Positions 45,998 through 55,707 of a DNA stretch of 64,000 nt are shown piece after piece (position 1 is the stretch's first letter; every line of letters begins with the position of its first letter). The DNA comes from Chaetoderma sp. LZ-2023a (lineage: Eukaryota > Mollusca > Caudofoveata > Chaetodermatida > Chaetodermatidae). A program made the translations under genes and the position numbers. A model generated the notes under the pieces. That model was given only the letters and a program-made list of their open reading frames with translations. It did no database searches and was not told the origin of the DNA. The DNA lies in contig CM067367.1 in the NCBI GenBank assembly GCA_034401795.1, positions 36,920,668-36,984,667 on the forward strand, in the 5' to 3' direction.

Positions 45998-46935
45998 ATC
46001 ACTCTACCTACTCCACCTACCCTTATTGATAGGTGGGTAGCCTCGAGTAGGTGCCTGAGTAGGTACTCCAGCCTTTTAGGCCCTACTCTAGTAACTCGAG
46101 TAGCTACTCTACTTATAGTAGAAGAATTATTCATCCCTGCCAGTGTGAAATAAAATTCAAGTTGACTTGGATTAGCTTGTATTTTGTTGAATATCCAAGC
46201 TATTGGAAAATTATTCAACCCATACCAGCTTGAATTTCTTTGAATTAGCGTGGACTTTATGTAGTGGCTTGAACTTCTTGAAAATTGCACCTCTCAGAAT
46301 TCAAGTTAGCTGGGATTTTCTAGGACTTTTTGAATGTCATCATGTAAAAGTGCAAGCTTCTTGGATTTGCTTGGACCTTTCTGATTTAACAGAATGCACG
46401 CTAGCTTGGATTTTCTAGAACTTTGTTTTGTCAGACATAAAAGAATCCAAGCTACTTGGATATCCTTGAATTTGTAGACTCACTTACGCTACCTTCGATT
46501 ATCTTGAAATAGCTTTGACTAAGGCAAGAACAGGTTCTGTAGTTATGCAGTGGTGACCGTGACCTGGTAAATTGGTGGGAAATTTAGTCTTTGTAAAAAA
46601 GCAAACAGTACATTCATTGCATTGATCATTACCAGCTATGGATATAGAGAATATGATAGTTTAGAAACACTGCCAGTACTGTTAGATAGAATGCTTAGCA
46701 TCAGTAACCTTAAATGGAAACAGATTACACATACATCCCTCCACCCAATGTATAAAACAATACAAATCGGGTACACAAAGAATCCCAAGCGGGTACAATT
46801 GGGTACTCCACCTACAATCGGGTACACCCGCAACACTAGGCAAACAAGTCGGGTACACTAAACTTTGGGTACAAAAAGTACACAGATTTTCACTGAATCG
46901 GGTACACATAGACACACAGTCGGGTACAAAACTGA
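45998..46935. mobile_element. Core-with-arms element M1
   Basis: Three word arrays surround one core. The left has ACTCGAGTA/GGTAGG words at 45,998-46,110, then CAAGCTTGCTTGGATTTTCT-type words at 46,140-46,480. The core, 46,500-46,735, has GTGACCGTGACCTG, AATTTAGTCTTTGTAAAAAA and TGTTAGATAGAATGCTTAGC. The right arm, 46,780-46,935, repeats TCGGGTACAC about eight times. The core is homologous to 50,725-50,955 in M2, whose arms use quite different words. No transposase frame is present. Confidence 0.6.
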
Positions 46936-47078
46936 CAAGAACAACGGGATGTAACTCTGAATAAATCTCTGGAAATCAATAGAATGCATACCTCAAAATA
47001 CAGTTCTGTTTCCATTTAATGTATTTATTATACTACTTTCAGGTAGAGAATGTCACCAATCAGCGTGATTAATCCCAA

Positions 47079-47703
47079 TTAGGTACATGCTGTGTAGCTG
47101 TCCAATTTAGTTCTCCCATCAAGGACACAGCATATGCGACTAATAAGAACGTCAGTATTAACGTATTCAAAATGAATTTTCACCAATTTTTTTGCCGTTG
47201 CCAAAGTCTTTACACGATCATTGCGATACAACTTCAGATCAGCAAAATTGTGTCCAGCCATGTTTTTTACCAACTGTCTTCCTATTTCTGATGTGTGGTC
47301 ACAATTAATGTCAATCCCCGAAACTTTCCCGGTCACAAGAGACACCAACATACCTCCTTAACATGCAAGGAATGGAGGGTGTGTTGTGAACCAGACAACA
47401 CATTTTTCGCTATCTCTCATATCTCTAGAAATATTCTCTTTATCGAGGTATTTGTACTGTTCAGATGAGGTAGCATGAATTCCCGCAAATTTTTCAATGT
47501 CATCGCACATTGGTAGAGCATGGACCAATTTGGTTATGGTAGATACGGACATCCAATGGCCTCTGGTCATACCTCCTGAAATGTTCATGAGCCGCTTCAA
47601 GTACTGCTCAATAGTTTCATCGGAAAATTTACCACTACAGGATTTGTGACTTCTACGAATGGTCCAGTAGCCTCTTTTAGCATAGTTGCCTTCAATTGCA
47701 GTT
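47079..47703 (-). pseudogene. Fragment of an uncharacterised invertebrate multi-copy protein family
   Basis: One minus-strand frame is readable for about 208 codons. It includes YAKRGYWTIRRSHKSCSG, then SDETIEQYLKRLMNISGG, MTRGHWMSVSTITKLVHAL, SEKCVVWFTTHPPF, then SLVTGKVSGIDINCDHTSEI and GRQLVKNMAGHNFADLKLY. The spacing TRG ... W(F)xxHxPF ... LxSLxTG ... NCDxxxxIG ... KRxxxVKxL is one I associate with uncharacterised repeated proteins of cnidarians and molluscs, function unknown. The frame carries one in-frame interruption and lacks both ends, so it is a decayed copy. The family may be carried by a mobile element; this is recollection, not a search result. Confidence 0.55.
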
Positions 47704-49006
47704 TGTTAACGGGATATAGTGAATTCTGTTGAACATTTGGTATTATTTGGAAACATTAATTAGCTAATTATCCAATTAAATAATTAGCTATTGAGATACA
47801 TTTATAATGCGATTCACTAGCTCGGTCTATAATTACCTATCTGTAGATACCATACTCAACATACATTTGAGAGGAACCCTATTTCATGTCATTTTATGCC
47901 ATGCATAATATTAATTAATTAGCCAATTAATAAGCTCTGAGGTAATTTTTTTTATCTTAGTTGTTATTTTTTTAGCTCTGTTATTTCCTTTTGATAGATA
48001 CCATACTTGACCCATTTCTGGCATTTTTTGTTGTTGAATTTCTAAAAATAAATAGTCTAATTAACATGTTTAATTCATTTCTGGATTTAGCTCAAGGAGG
48101 AAACTCAGGGACTTTTAATATGTTGTTACTAATGCTGTAGAGGTGTATTCAAAAATCCAGCTTTATCATATTTTTTCCTTGAAAAATACTATAAGTCCTC
48201 TACTATTAGCGCATAAACTCGGCCATGGTTACTATGAAATAATTACCATATGACAACAATAGTTTAAGATGTCTACAACTTTAAAATTGGTTTACAATTT
48301 TCAGATTTTCTTAAAGAAATGCCTTATCAGATCTATAGGTAAAAACCAAAGACAAAACATTATTTTATGAATTTGCACATGAGAGCAATAGAGAATATGA
48401 GGATGATGATCATTGGAACAAAAACTAGTATCGTAGACATGTGATCTAACATTTTGTCAAAAATACTTATATCAACGATTGCAGTCTTCTGTTTAGGACT
48501 GCCCATGTTGATATTTATAGCAATAAACAGAAAACTTGTCTTAAAAAAACTAGGAGACTTTTTTCATGGGCATAGTGAATGAAGTCATGTGAACATATGA
48601 GCCAATCATATAAAGACATCATCATGCCCACACGAGAGGTATAATGATTTCTCAGTATATAGAAGTCTATGGTTGAATTCGATTTCATTATCAGGGTACT
48701 CTGATCAGAAGTATTACGCGGTTGCTTTATCTATCTAAGCATGCAAACACTTTTACTCTCGCTTGAAGCTGGAGTAATCGAATTTAATTTGTACCACGTG
48801 ATGCTGTTATCCGATTATACCCTTAGCGTTCGGTATATCCAATCGGGGGAATCGACGTAACTGGAGTGAGTAACCAAACTTTAGGTATGATTGAATTTAA
48901 GGGAGCTAATCCCTGTGCATTAGCATTAGAATGCCTACGGTGGATGATCGGCTGTTGATGATGGTCGGATCGAGTGAATCAATTTTTGCTACGAAGATGG
49001 ATTAGA
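47704..49006. other. Low-copy stretch, nothing recognised
   Basis: AT-rich with several short inverted AATTAGC/GCTAATT words at 47,757-47,935. No gene is supported. Confidence 0.4.
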
Positions 49007-49215
49007 TTAACCCATTAACGGCAAAATTTTGTCAAGAAAATCAAAATATTTGCGCATTGAATGTCCATTTGCAGGGTGAGAAAATACTATTTTTCAATAT
49101 TTATCACACTGGAATAAATGGCTTCCGTATCGAGCCAGGCATTCAAGTATGCTCATGGCCTGCAAATGGACAGAGCTCAAGACCACGGCAGAGCCAGTTT
49201 TCCTGAAATGGTTAA
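49007..49215. mobile_element. Hairpin MITE family C with both TTAA ends
   Basis: TTAACCCATTAACGGC at 49,007 and CCTGAAATGGTTAA ending 49,215 bracket GTCCATTTGCAGGGTGAG, CACACTGGAATAAATGGC, TATCGAGCCAGGCATTC and GGCCTGCAAATGGAC. Confidence 0.8.
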
Positions 49216-49399
49216 GTATATAGTGTTTAGCCTGTAATTATAAAGTGATGAGAAAATGTGTATACCTGACAAATTTAGCTTTAATCAATGAATGAATGAA
49301 TCAATGAATGGTATGGTGGTAAGCTTAAGTGACATTTATTGGTGACATATGATGAAAATTAAAATGCTTTCATTTGTAGATGAAAATAGCAAAGTTCTT

Positions 49400-49583
49400 T
49401 TAGACCTAGTCAAGGCGCTTTAATCCTTTTTTGAAAATGTACAACTGGAATGACTGGCTTGGTTATCGACCCAGGAATTCCAATGGAAAATTGTTCAAAA
49501 GTAGTCTTCTCTTGCCATGCAAATGGCCATTCATCAAGAGCACTTTTGAGGCTGTTTTTGGCCGGCTTCCATTAAATGGTTAA
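49400..49583. mobile_element. Hairpin MITE family C, left end missing
   Basis: ACAACTGGAATGACTGGCTT and TTATCGACCCAGGAATTCCA, then AGTCTTCTCTTGCCATGCAA and CATTAAATGGTTAA. Confidence 0.75.
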
Positions 49584-50480
49584 AGATCTTATGCAAAATG
49601 TATTGTACTAAATAGTTGTTGCTCTGTTGTCAGAATTTGTCAAATTTGACCTTAATTCAATCTGTCTACGCTGCCATCTTTCTCCTGGCACGATGAAGTG
49701 TCACATTAATGTAGCACCATTGACACTGGAAGTTACATGGGAACGCTGAATGCTTAGACTACAGAATTCTAAGTGAAAAGTTGGCCAATTACCAAAATAA
49801 ATTTTATTGGATCTATATCTCTTGTAGGCAGATTAAGCTGCCACTTCTACCTGGCATGTGTGTGTTCATGCTTGTGCATGTTTAGTAAGTTACAATTATC
49901 ACCTAAAAATAGACAAATATTGAGGGTGATTGCATATTGAGGGTGATTGCAATTAGATAGAATAATTGAAGACTATTGGCATGTGAAACAAATCATAGCT
50001 GGTGTGTTGAAGTACAGGTGTCCCTCAGAATGCTGGTGCTTTTTTTTAATAACATATGGAGTTCACCAGATAGATGTTAGCAATTTTTTGGAGTATGATG
50101 AAGGGTGTTTAGTAACTTTAGATTGCATATTTGGGTTAACATGAAAATAATGTTTATTTGTCATTTCCTTTCAAGGTTGAATGTGACATGTGAAAATCCA
50201 CTTGCCCCTCAGAAGGCTGGACTCTCGACAATTTGGCTAATACTGTTGAGCAAACTCTCTTCAAGTCAAAATAAAAATTACTCTGTTTCTGTAACTATTT
50301 CCCATGTTCCTAAAATGCAGGTGATGTGTGACCCCTTAGAATTCAGGGTTTCCCAAAAAAACATATCAAGGCAATACATATTTCTCTACAAAAATAGTCC
50401 ATTAGCTGGCAATTTATGTAAAGGTTTATTTGAATGTAAAATTAGCATGATAATTATGCCGAGGGTAGTGGGTGCCATCA
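49584..50480. other. No gene recognised
   Basis: Low-copy. The 185-codon plus-strand frame at 50,105-50,662 begins here and ends in the GC-rich arm of M2. Half of it is word array, and the unique half has no family resemblance, so I do not call it. Confidence 0.4.
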
Positions 50481-51375
50481 CTTACAGAAATTTAAGTATG
50501 CGGCGAGCGTGTGCCAAGCGTGCGCTAAGAATTTTAGATTGCGTGAGCTTGTGCAAGCTCGCCGCAACCTTGCGCAAGCTCACAGTGAGCTGGCGCAACC
50601 TTGCGGGAGCTAACCATTATTTTTTCGCAAGCTTGCCCAAGCAAACGTCATTTCCATGTTAGGTCGCGCGAGCTCGCGCAAACTTACATCATTTTCTCGT
50701 TCAGCCTGAGCATGCATATATAAAGAAAAGGCAACAACACTGGTTCTAGGTAATATAACTCTGAGTCGAGTTGACATGACCATGACCTGCTAAAGTTGGC
50801 AGCAAATTTAAGTCTTTGTCTGAAGAAATCAAGTGTGTTGACTATTAGCATATGCGTGAGTTAGGGATACAGAATTTACTATTTTGAAAAGTCTGACATA
50901 ACTGTTAGATAGAATGCTTAGCACTAGTAACCTTAAAATGGAAATAGCTGTCTTAGGAGTTATGTATCTTGTTGATTTGCTGCAATTTATTGACAGATAC
51001 CAGTTTTGGTACAACTTCTTAAGCTTCGAGTTTGCGGGAGCACACGTTCAAGCATGCGCGAGGTTGCCGGAGCGTGCGGTTAAGTGTGCAAGAGGCTGCG
51101 GGAGCGCTCGGTTAAGTATGTGCGAGGTTGTGGGAGTGTGCGGTTAAGTGTGCGTGAGGTTACGGGAGCACATGCTTAAGCGTGCACAAGGTTGCGGGAG
51201 TGCACGCGGGTAGGCAAATGTTATGTTTGTGCAAGCTCGTGCAACCTCGCGATGTTTCAAATACGAGCTTATCATGTGCTTGCGCACGCTAACCCTGTGT
51301 GCTTATGGATAGCTTGCACGAACTAACACTGCGAGCTAACATCGTTCGCTTATCGCATGCTTACATTTCTGTAAG
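50481..51375. mobile_element. Core-with-arms element M2, with terminal inverted repeats
   Basis: The left end, CTTACAGAAATTTAAGTATG, and the right end, CATGCTTACATTTCTGTAAG, are inverted repeats. The left arm (50,500-50,690) is crowded with GCAAGCTCGCGCAA-type words. The right arm (51,025-51,350) repeats TGCGGGAGCGTGCGGTTAAG and later GCAAGCTCG. The AT-rich core at 50,725-50,955 is homologous to the M1 core (TGTTAGATAGAATGCTTAGC, AGTAACCTTAAAATGGAAAT). Flanks GGGTGCCATCA and GGGTCGCTCA might be an eroded target duplication. The arms are strikingly GC- and CpG-rich against the AT-rich background. Confidence 0.75.
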
Positions 51376-51694
51376 GGGTCGCTCAAGTGTCAATTACAGA
51401 ATGCTTTAGCAACATATTAATGAAAAAGTCCAGCAGATAAGTGAACCACGCAATACTGGATTGAGGACAATTACAGAGGTTATTTTGCACTCCAAACAAG
51501 TGCTGAAGAGATACATCTGTTTTTATTGAAAATTCTGGGTTTGAAATTTGCAGAAAGTTTTTTTGTCATCAAATAACTTGGAAACTCCTAGACAAAAATT
51601 GTGCATTTTGCATTTTTAGCTTGCCTATACACACAGCCCATTTGAGTCATATAGCAGAAAATGTCTGACTGTTTTTTTACATTTACTCTAGATA
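51376..51694. other. Low-copy stretch, nothing recognised
   Basis: No supportable feature. Confidence 0.35.
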
Positions 51695-51918
51695 ATTCAC
51701 CTTTCCAAAGTATCCACCGATGATCTAGCATCATATGATGTCATACTCACCTAAGCGGTGCGTAGGATGATGTCATAATCATTACGTCATAAATTATTCT
51801 ATTAAGCCTGTCTTTAACACTTAATAGTCCGACACGTTGTACGAATTGTATATTTTTGCTGTTTATTAAGAAACATGCTGTTAAATATTTTGAAACTAAT
51901 TTGACTGGGCGCAACTAA
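51695..51918. mobile_element. Half copy of hairpin MITE family D
   Basis: The end CACCTTTCCAAAGTATCC is followed by TAGGATGATGTCATAATCAT, GTCTTTAACACTTAATAGTC and TTAAATATTTTGAAACTAAT. The copy then stops inside the stem (TTGACTGGGCGCAAC). Like 1,835-2,030 it is broken at the centre of the palindrome. Confidence 0.7.
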
Positions 51919-52671
51919 GCAAAATTATGGAAAGAAATCTGAAAATCATTTTTCATTATGATGGTGAAAAAATTTGCAATGCTTGTATAGAACATATTTG
52001 TACAGTTTTAGCGAGATTGGATAATCCCTTGCTGAAGTAAATGTCCTCTGAAGTACTTTAACGTTCTTCTAATTCTTGGTGCAATTATAAATTAAGTCCA
52101 AAGCATGTGATAGTATGGAAAAATTTGAAAATTATTTGCTTTATGTCTGGGACAGGATTTTACACAAGAAATTTGTAAAGCTTAATGAGATTGAATAAGA
52201 TGTTAATGCATTAAATGTTCACAGATAAACTGCTAATTCTTCTGCCCACAATGGATGCCATTTGAATCGCTATAGAGAACAATCCTGGACTTCGCATAGG
52301 TCTATAGAAAAGAATCCTTTTGATAAGTATTCAGGTATTTTACTATAATGACCAATATAGTCACATCTAGGATGTATTTCATGTCTGTGCATGTACTTGA
52401 GGTGAATAAAGGATGAGAGACTTTACATCAATGTTTCACGTAGCTCTCTGGACCAGTCTGAATAATCACCTCTATTTATAGTAACAGCTCATTAAGTCCA
52501 CAATATCAGTGGTGATCACTGAATATTGTAAGCACTTCAAATTTCCACATCAAAGGTGTAACTACTCAAACACCTACACAGGCATAAGCCCACACCTACA
52601 CTCCCATATCAGGACAGGAGAATCTTGCCATTATTCACTGTCAAATGTCAGAATACCAGATAATAGACAAT
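51919..52671. other. Low-copy stretch, nothing recognised
   Basis: AT-rich with no reading frame of note. Confidence 0.4.
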
Positions 52672-53263
52672 AGACCTTTTCAAGTTTATCCATCAATCGT
52701 ATGATATCATAATCAACTAAGTGCCATGTATGCTGACGTCATAATCATTACATCATAAATGATTTTATATGGCCCATCTTTAACTCTTAACACTTACCAC
52801 TCTGATGTCAACATTCCATCTTTTACTGTGTCAATATAACAGAAACTGGTGTACATTTTTAAACAATTTTGATGGAAGATGTTGCTGTCTACTACAGCAA
52901 CATCTCCAACCAAATTTGTTGAAAAATGAACAGCAGTTAATCTTTTAATTTAATTTGAAAATTTAAAGTTTTGACACCAGAGTGGTAAGGGTTAACAGTC
53001 CCACACATTGTACGAATTGCATGTTTCTACTATTTAATAAATATTCTGTTGAATATTTTGAAACTAATTTGACTGGGCATTTGTTGCCATAGGCAGCAAA
53101 AACACCCAGTCAAATTAGTTACAAAATATTCAATAGTTCACCTACATAGTCTTCAGGAAAGTGATAGTTATGGCATTCGGGGATCGATCAATCCCAACAC
53201 ATAGACGTGTGGGTGGAGCTTAGCTAGAGGTAGGCGGGGTATAGCTAGACCTGAAAAGGTCCA
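52672..53263. mobile_element. Hairpin MITE family D carrying a nested family E MITE
   Basis: The ends are AGACCTTTTCAAGTTTATCC and ACCTGAAAAGGTCCAT. The palindrome TTGAATATTTTGAAACTAAT-TTGACTGGGCATTTG / CACCCAGTCAAATTAGTTAC and the arm GGATCGATCAATCCC are intact. A family E element interrupts the left arm at 52,787. Confidence 0.85.
52787..52995. mobile_element. TTAA-flanked hairpin MITE family E, nested
   Basis: TTAACACTTACCACTCTGAT at the left and CAGAGTGGTAAGGGTTAA at the right are inverted repeats with TTAA borders. The stem is GAAACTGGTGTACATTTTTA ... GGAAGATGTTGCTGTC / ACAGCAACATCTCCAACC. Removing it restores CTTTAACTCTTAACAGTCC, the sequence seen uninterrupted in other family D copies (41,080; 51,808). 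Confidence 0.9.
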
Positions 53264-53871
53264 TTCATTGTAACTAATTCATATATTTGAGCAAATTTAG
53301 CTGAGACTGAGAAAGATCCTATTAAAACATTGCAGAATAAGATTACATCCTAATATTAACATAGGAATATTTTTGAGAGAAAACGTAAAAACCCTCATTA
53401 ATCTGCATTTGAACAATACACCCATATCATACATGTGGAAGTTAGGTTTCAAAATTACATAGTCAATGTAAAATAGCGGATTGTTTTTCTTCAACATTTT
53501 TCTGTAATAGGTTATTTTGCTGCTCCCTTGAATGCTTAGCCAATAATTGGCACAAAATCCCTAAGGTGAATAGTAATTCAAACCTTATGAGCAGTGGCAA
53601 TATCCATGAATGCAATAACAACAGAGTTAATGTGTTTGCTTAAAGTGTTTTTGTTTCCCTGCAACCTCTGATTCGGATCAATTGTGAGATAGTAAGTGTT
53701 ATGTTCCGCATAACTTAGCCAATAATGAAGTAATCTGAAAATTGATCCTGAAAAACTACGCTCTTCTGTTGTTATTGTCAAGCCCTACACAAATCAGAGG
53801 ACGGCTTGAGATAGCGATCTCATGAACAATCAATTGACAAAGTGTTTCATATCTGAATCCATTAAAAGTTT
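53264..53871. other. Low-copy stretch, nothing recognised
   Basis: Minus-strand frames at 53,297-53,497 and 53,578-53,781 have no family resemblance. Confidence 0.4.
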
Positions 53872-54135
53872 ATGGTTTCAATCTTTACCATGATTGCATC
53901 CAGTTTGCATCATCAAGATGAATGTTGCTTTTCAATAGACATTAATTTATTTTCCTGGAGTTCTGAGATCCCTGCAGCAGATGTACTGGTTTCGGCATTT
54001 TCTCATCCGGCACAAAAATATGTAGAAAATTTAACGATTGTAGATCTTCTCCACACAAATGTGGAAATACCGGGTAAAAGGGAATTTACACAGAGATATG
54101 CAGAAATACTACTGAGTTCACCGTGGACTTATTTT
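53872..54135 (+). CDS. Unrecognised open frame, possible exon
   Basis: An open plus-strand frame of about 88 codons in low-copy sequence reads FSIDINLFSWSSEIPAADVL, VSAFSHPAQKYVENLTIVDL, LHTNVEIPGKREFTQRYAEI and LLSSPWTYFN before running into a HINE head at 54,136. Composition is protein-like, with mixed hydrophobic and charged residues and no low complexity, unlike the repeat-derived frames. Possible splice signals are an acceptor near 53,897 (TTGCATCCAG) and a donor near 54,070 (CCGGTAAAAG), but neither is compelling. I recognise no family. It may be an exon, an old gene fragment or chance. Confidence 0.2.
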
Positions 54136-54480
54136 AACAAGAGGCCCAAGGTCCTTAGCGCTCACCTGGACCTTTAGCAGTTGAACAAATAGTATTTGAA
54201 CAGACTAAATAATTTAAATTTAGCTGCAACAAGACATAAAATATGAAATTGGGAGTTCAGTACAGTCAATATTTAGTGGGAAATAAATGATGAATGCTGA
54301 ACGAACAATCAGATTGAATCTTATGTTCCATCCGGCCCAAAAAAAAATCTTTGGTAAAACGGCTATTAAACCCAAAATTGGTTTTATACCAACAATTGTG
54401 CACCGGCGAAGACAATAGAAGTTGAAATAATGGTGCAGCAAATATCTATCTAAAATGGTGGCTACAGCTCTAGTTAGTTA
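54136..54480 (+). mobile_element. HINE/pearl-like family A head, truncated
   Basis: AACAAGAGGCCCAAGGTCC and GCGCTCACCTGGACC are an intact head. The following sequence lacks normal monomers and no tail is found. Confidence 0.65.
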
Positions 54481-54589
54481 GTGTCCATAAAGTAACAAAT
54501 ATCCCTAAATTAACCTAGGATATGTTTCTTTTATCAATAGATGAGAACTTTAAGGGAAACAAGTTGAATAACCATTATCTGCATACAGA

Positions 54590-54960
54590 GTCAAGTACTA
54601 TGAATGATTGCTCAATATCCTAAGAGCTGGATGCTTGACTGAATGTTGCTGCTACCTAATTTAGCAACAACATTCAATCACATTGCTTTCAAGATAATAA
54701 TTAACAATTAAATCAAGCACATGAACATACATGTATATAGTAACTGTTTTATTAAGCTGCTGAATTTCTGAAAACATTTTCCATTTGGTTTGACTCTGGA
54801 TGTGCTGAATATTTTGAAAACAATTTGACTGAATGTTGTTGGTGGCTAAGCCACCAACAACATTCAGTCAAAATTGCTTTCAAAATATTCAGCATGTTCA
54901 GATTATTGCACAATAAAATGATTGTCTTGTGGTTTGCAGCAGTCAGATAATTAAGAAAGG
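54590..54960. mobile_element. Two family J hairpins in tandem
   Basis: The first (54,630-54,700): CTTGACTGAATGTTGCTGCT, ACCTAATTTAGCAACAACAT, TCAATCACATTGCTTTCAAG. The second (54,800-54,960) is near-perfect: GCTGAATATTTTGAAAACAA, TTTGACTGAATGTTGTTGGT, GGCTAAGCCACCAACAACAT, CAAAATATTCAGCATG, then GTGGTTTGCAGCAGTCAGAT. Confidence 0.8.
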
Positions 54961-55034
54961 AGGATGACCATTGGTCAGTGAACTTAGGATACTGATACTT
55001 GTTAACTCATTAAGGCTGAAGGGTTCAGAAGTTG

Positions 55035-55285
55035 TCTTAGCCCTTTAACTCTCAAAACAGCCCAAACGGCTTTTGCAGTGGTCTTGGGAAGTGGCCATTT
55101 GCAGACCAAGATTATACTCTTTTTTTTTTTAATTTACCACTGGAATGACTGGCTCAATAACCGAGCCGATCATTCGTGATAAATTTCCAAAATTAGTATT
55201 CTCCAAGCCTGCAAATGGGCACTTAATACACAAATATTTCAATTTAAAAAACCCGACATACTTGACCACTAAATTTCTTAAGCAT
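55035..55285. mobile_element. Hairpin MITE family C
   Basis: CCCTTTAACTCTCAAAACAG, GGCTTTTGCAGTGGTCTTGG and CACTGGAATGACTGGCTCAA, then ACCGAGCCGATCATTCGTGA, AGCCTGCAAATGGGC and CTTGACCACTAAATTTCTTAAG. Confidence 0.75.
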
Positions 55286-55558
55286 TAATGAGTACAGTTA
55301 CTTAATGAGTTTGGGTTTTTTCACGATATACAACATTGGCTAATTTTGAGATTTGTGTGAAATGTACTCAAATGCATGTGAGGTCACCTGTTGCAAGAAG
55401 GTATTCATGAGAAACCATGGAGCCATTTAAGAGTTATGATCCAGAAGCCTGATGGTTGATAAAACCTGCATTTCTTGAAATGCTGCTGCATGTACAGCCT
55501 TGTCTATTATCTATGGCATTCACATACCAGATGTGAAGCGGTCTAACACATGCATACT

Positions 55559-55705
55559 TTAACCCTTTAATGGGCAGAATTAGCCAACAATAGCAAAGAT
55601 TTTGCTTAGTAAATGCCCATTTGCGGGCTGAGAGATGACTATTTTCAACTGGAATGATTGGCTGACTGTGAGTTTTTTACCTAGTCATTATCTTGTGATA
55701 AATGC
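55559..55705. mobile_element. Hairpin MITE family C, right part lost
   Basis: It starts TTAACCCTTTAATGGGC and continues CCCATTTGCGGGCTGAGAG, CAACTGGAATGATTGGCTGA and ACCTAGTCATTATCTTGTGA. It is cut where the next HINE begins. Confidence 0.7.
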
Positions 55706-55707
55706 TA

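Noticed and set aside
50105-50662. 185-codon plus-strand frame
   Set aside because: Its second half is the GC-rich word array of element M2 and its first half resembles no protein; open length is explained by low stop frequency in GC-rich arms.
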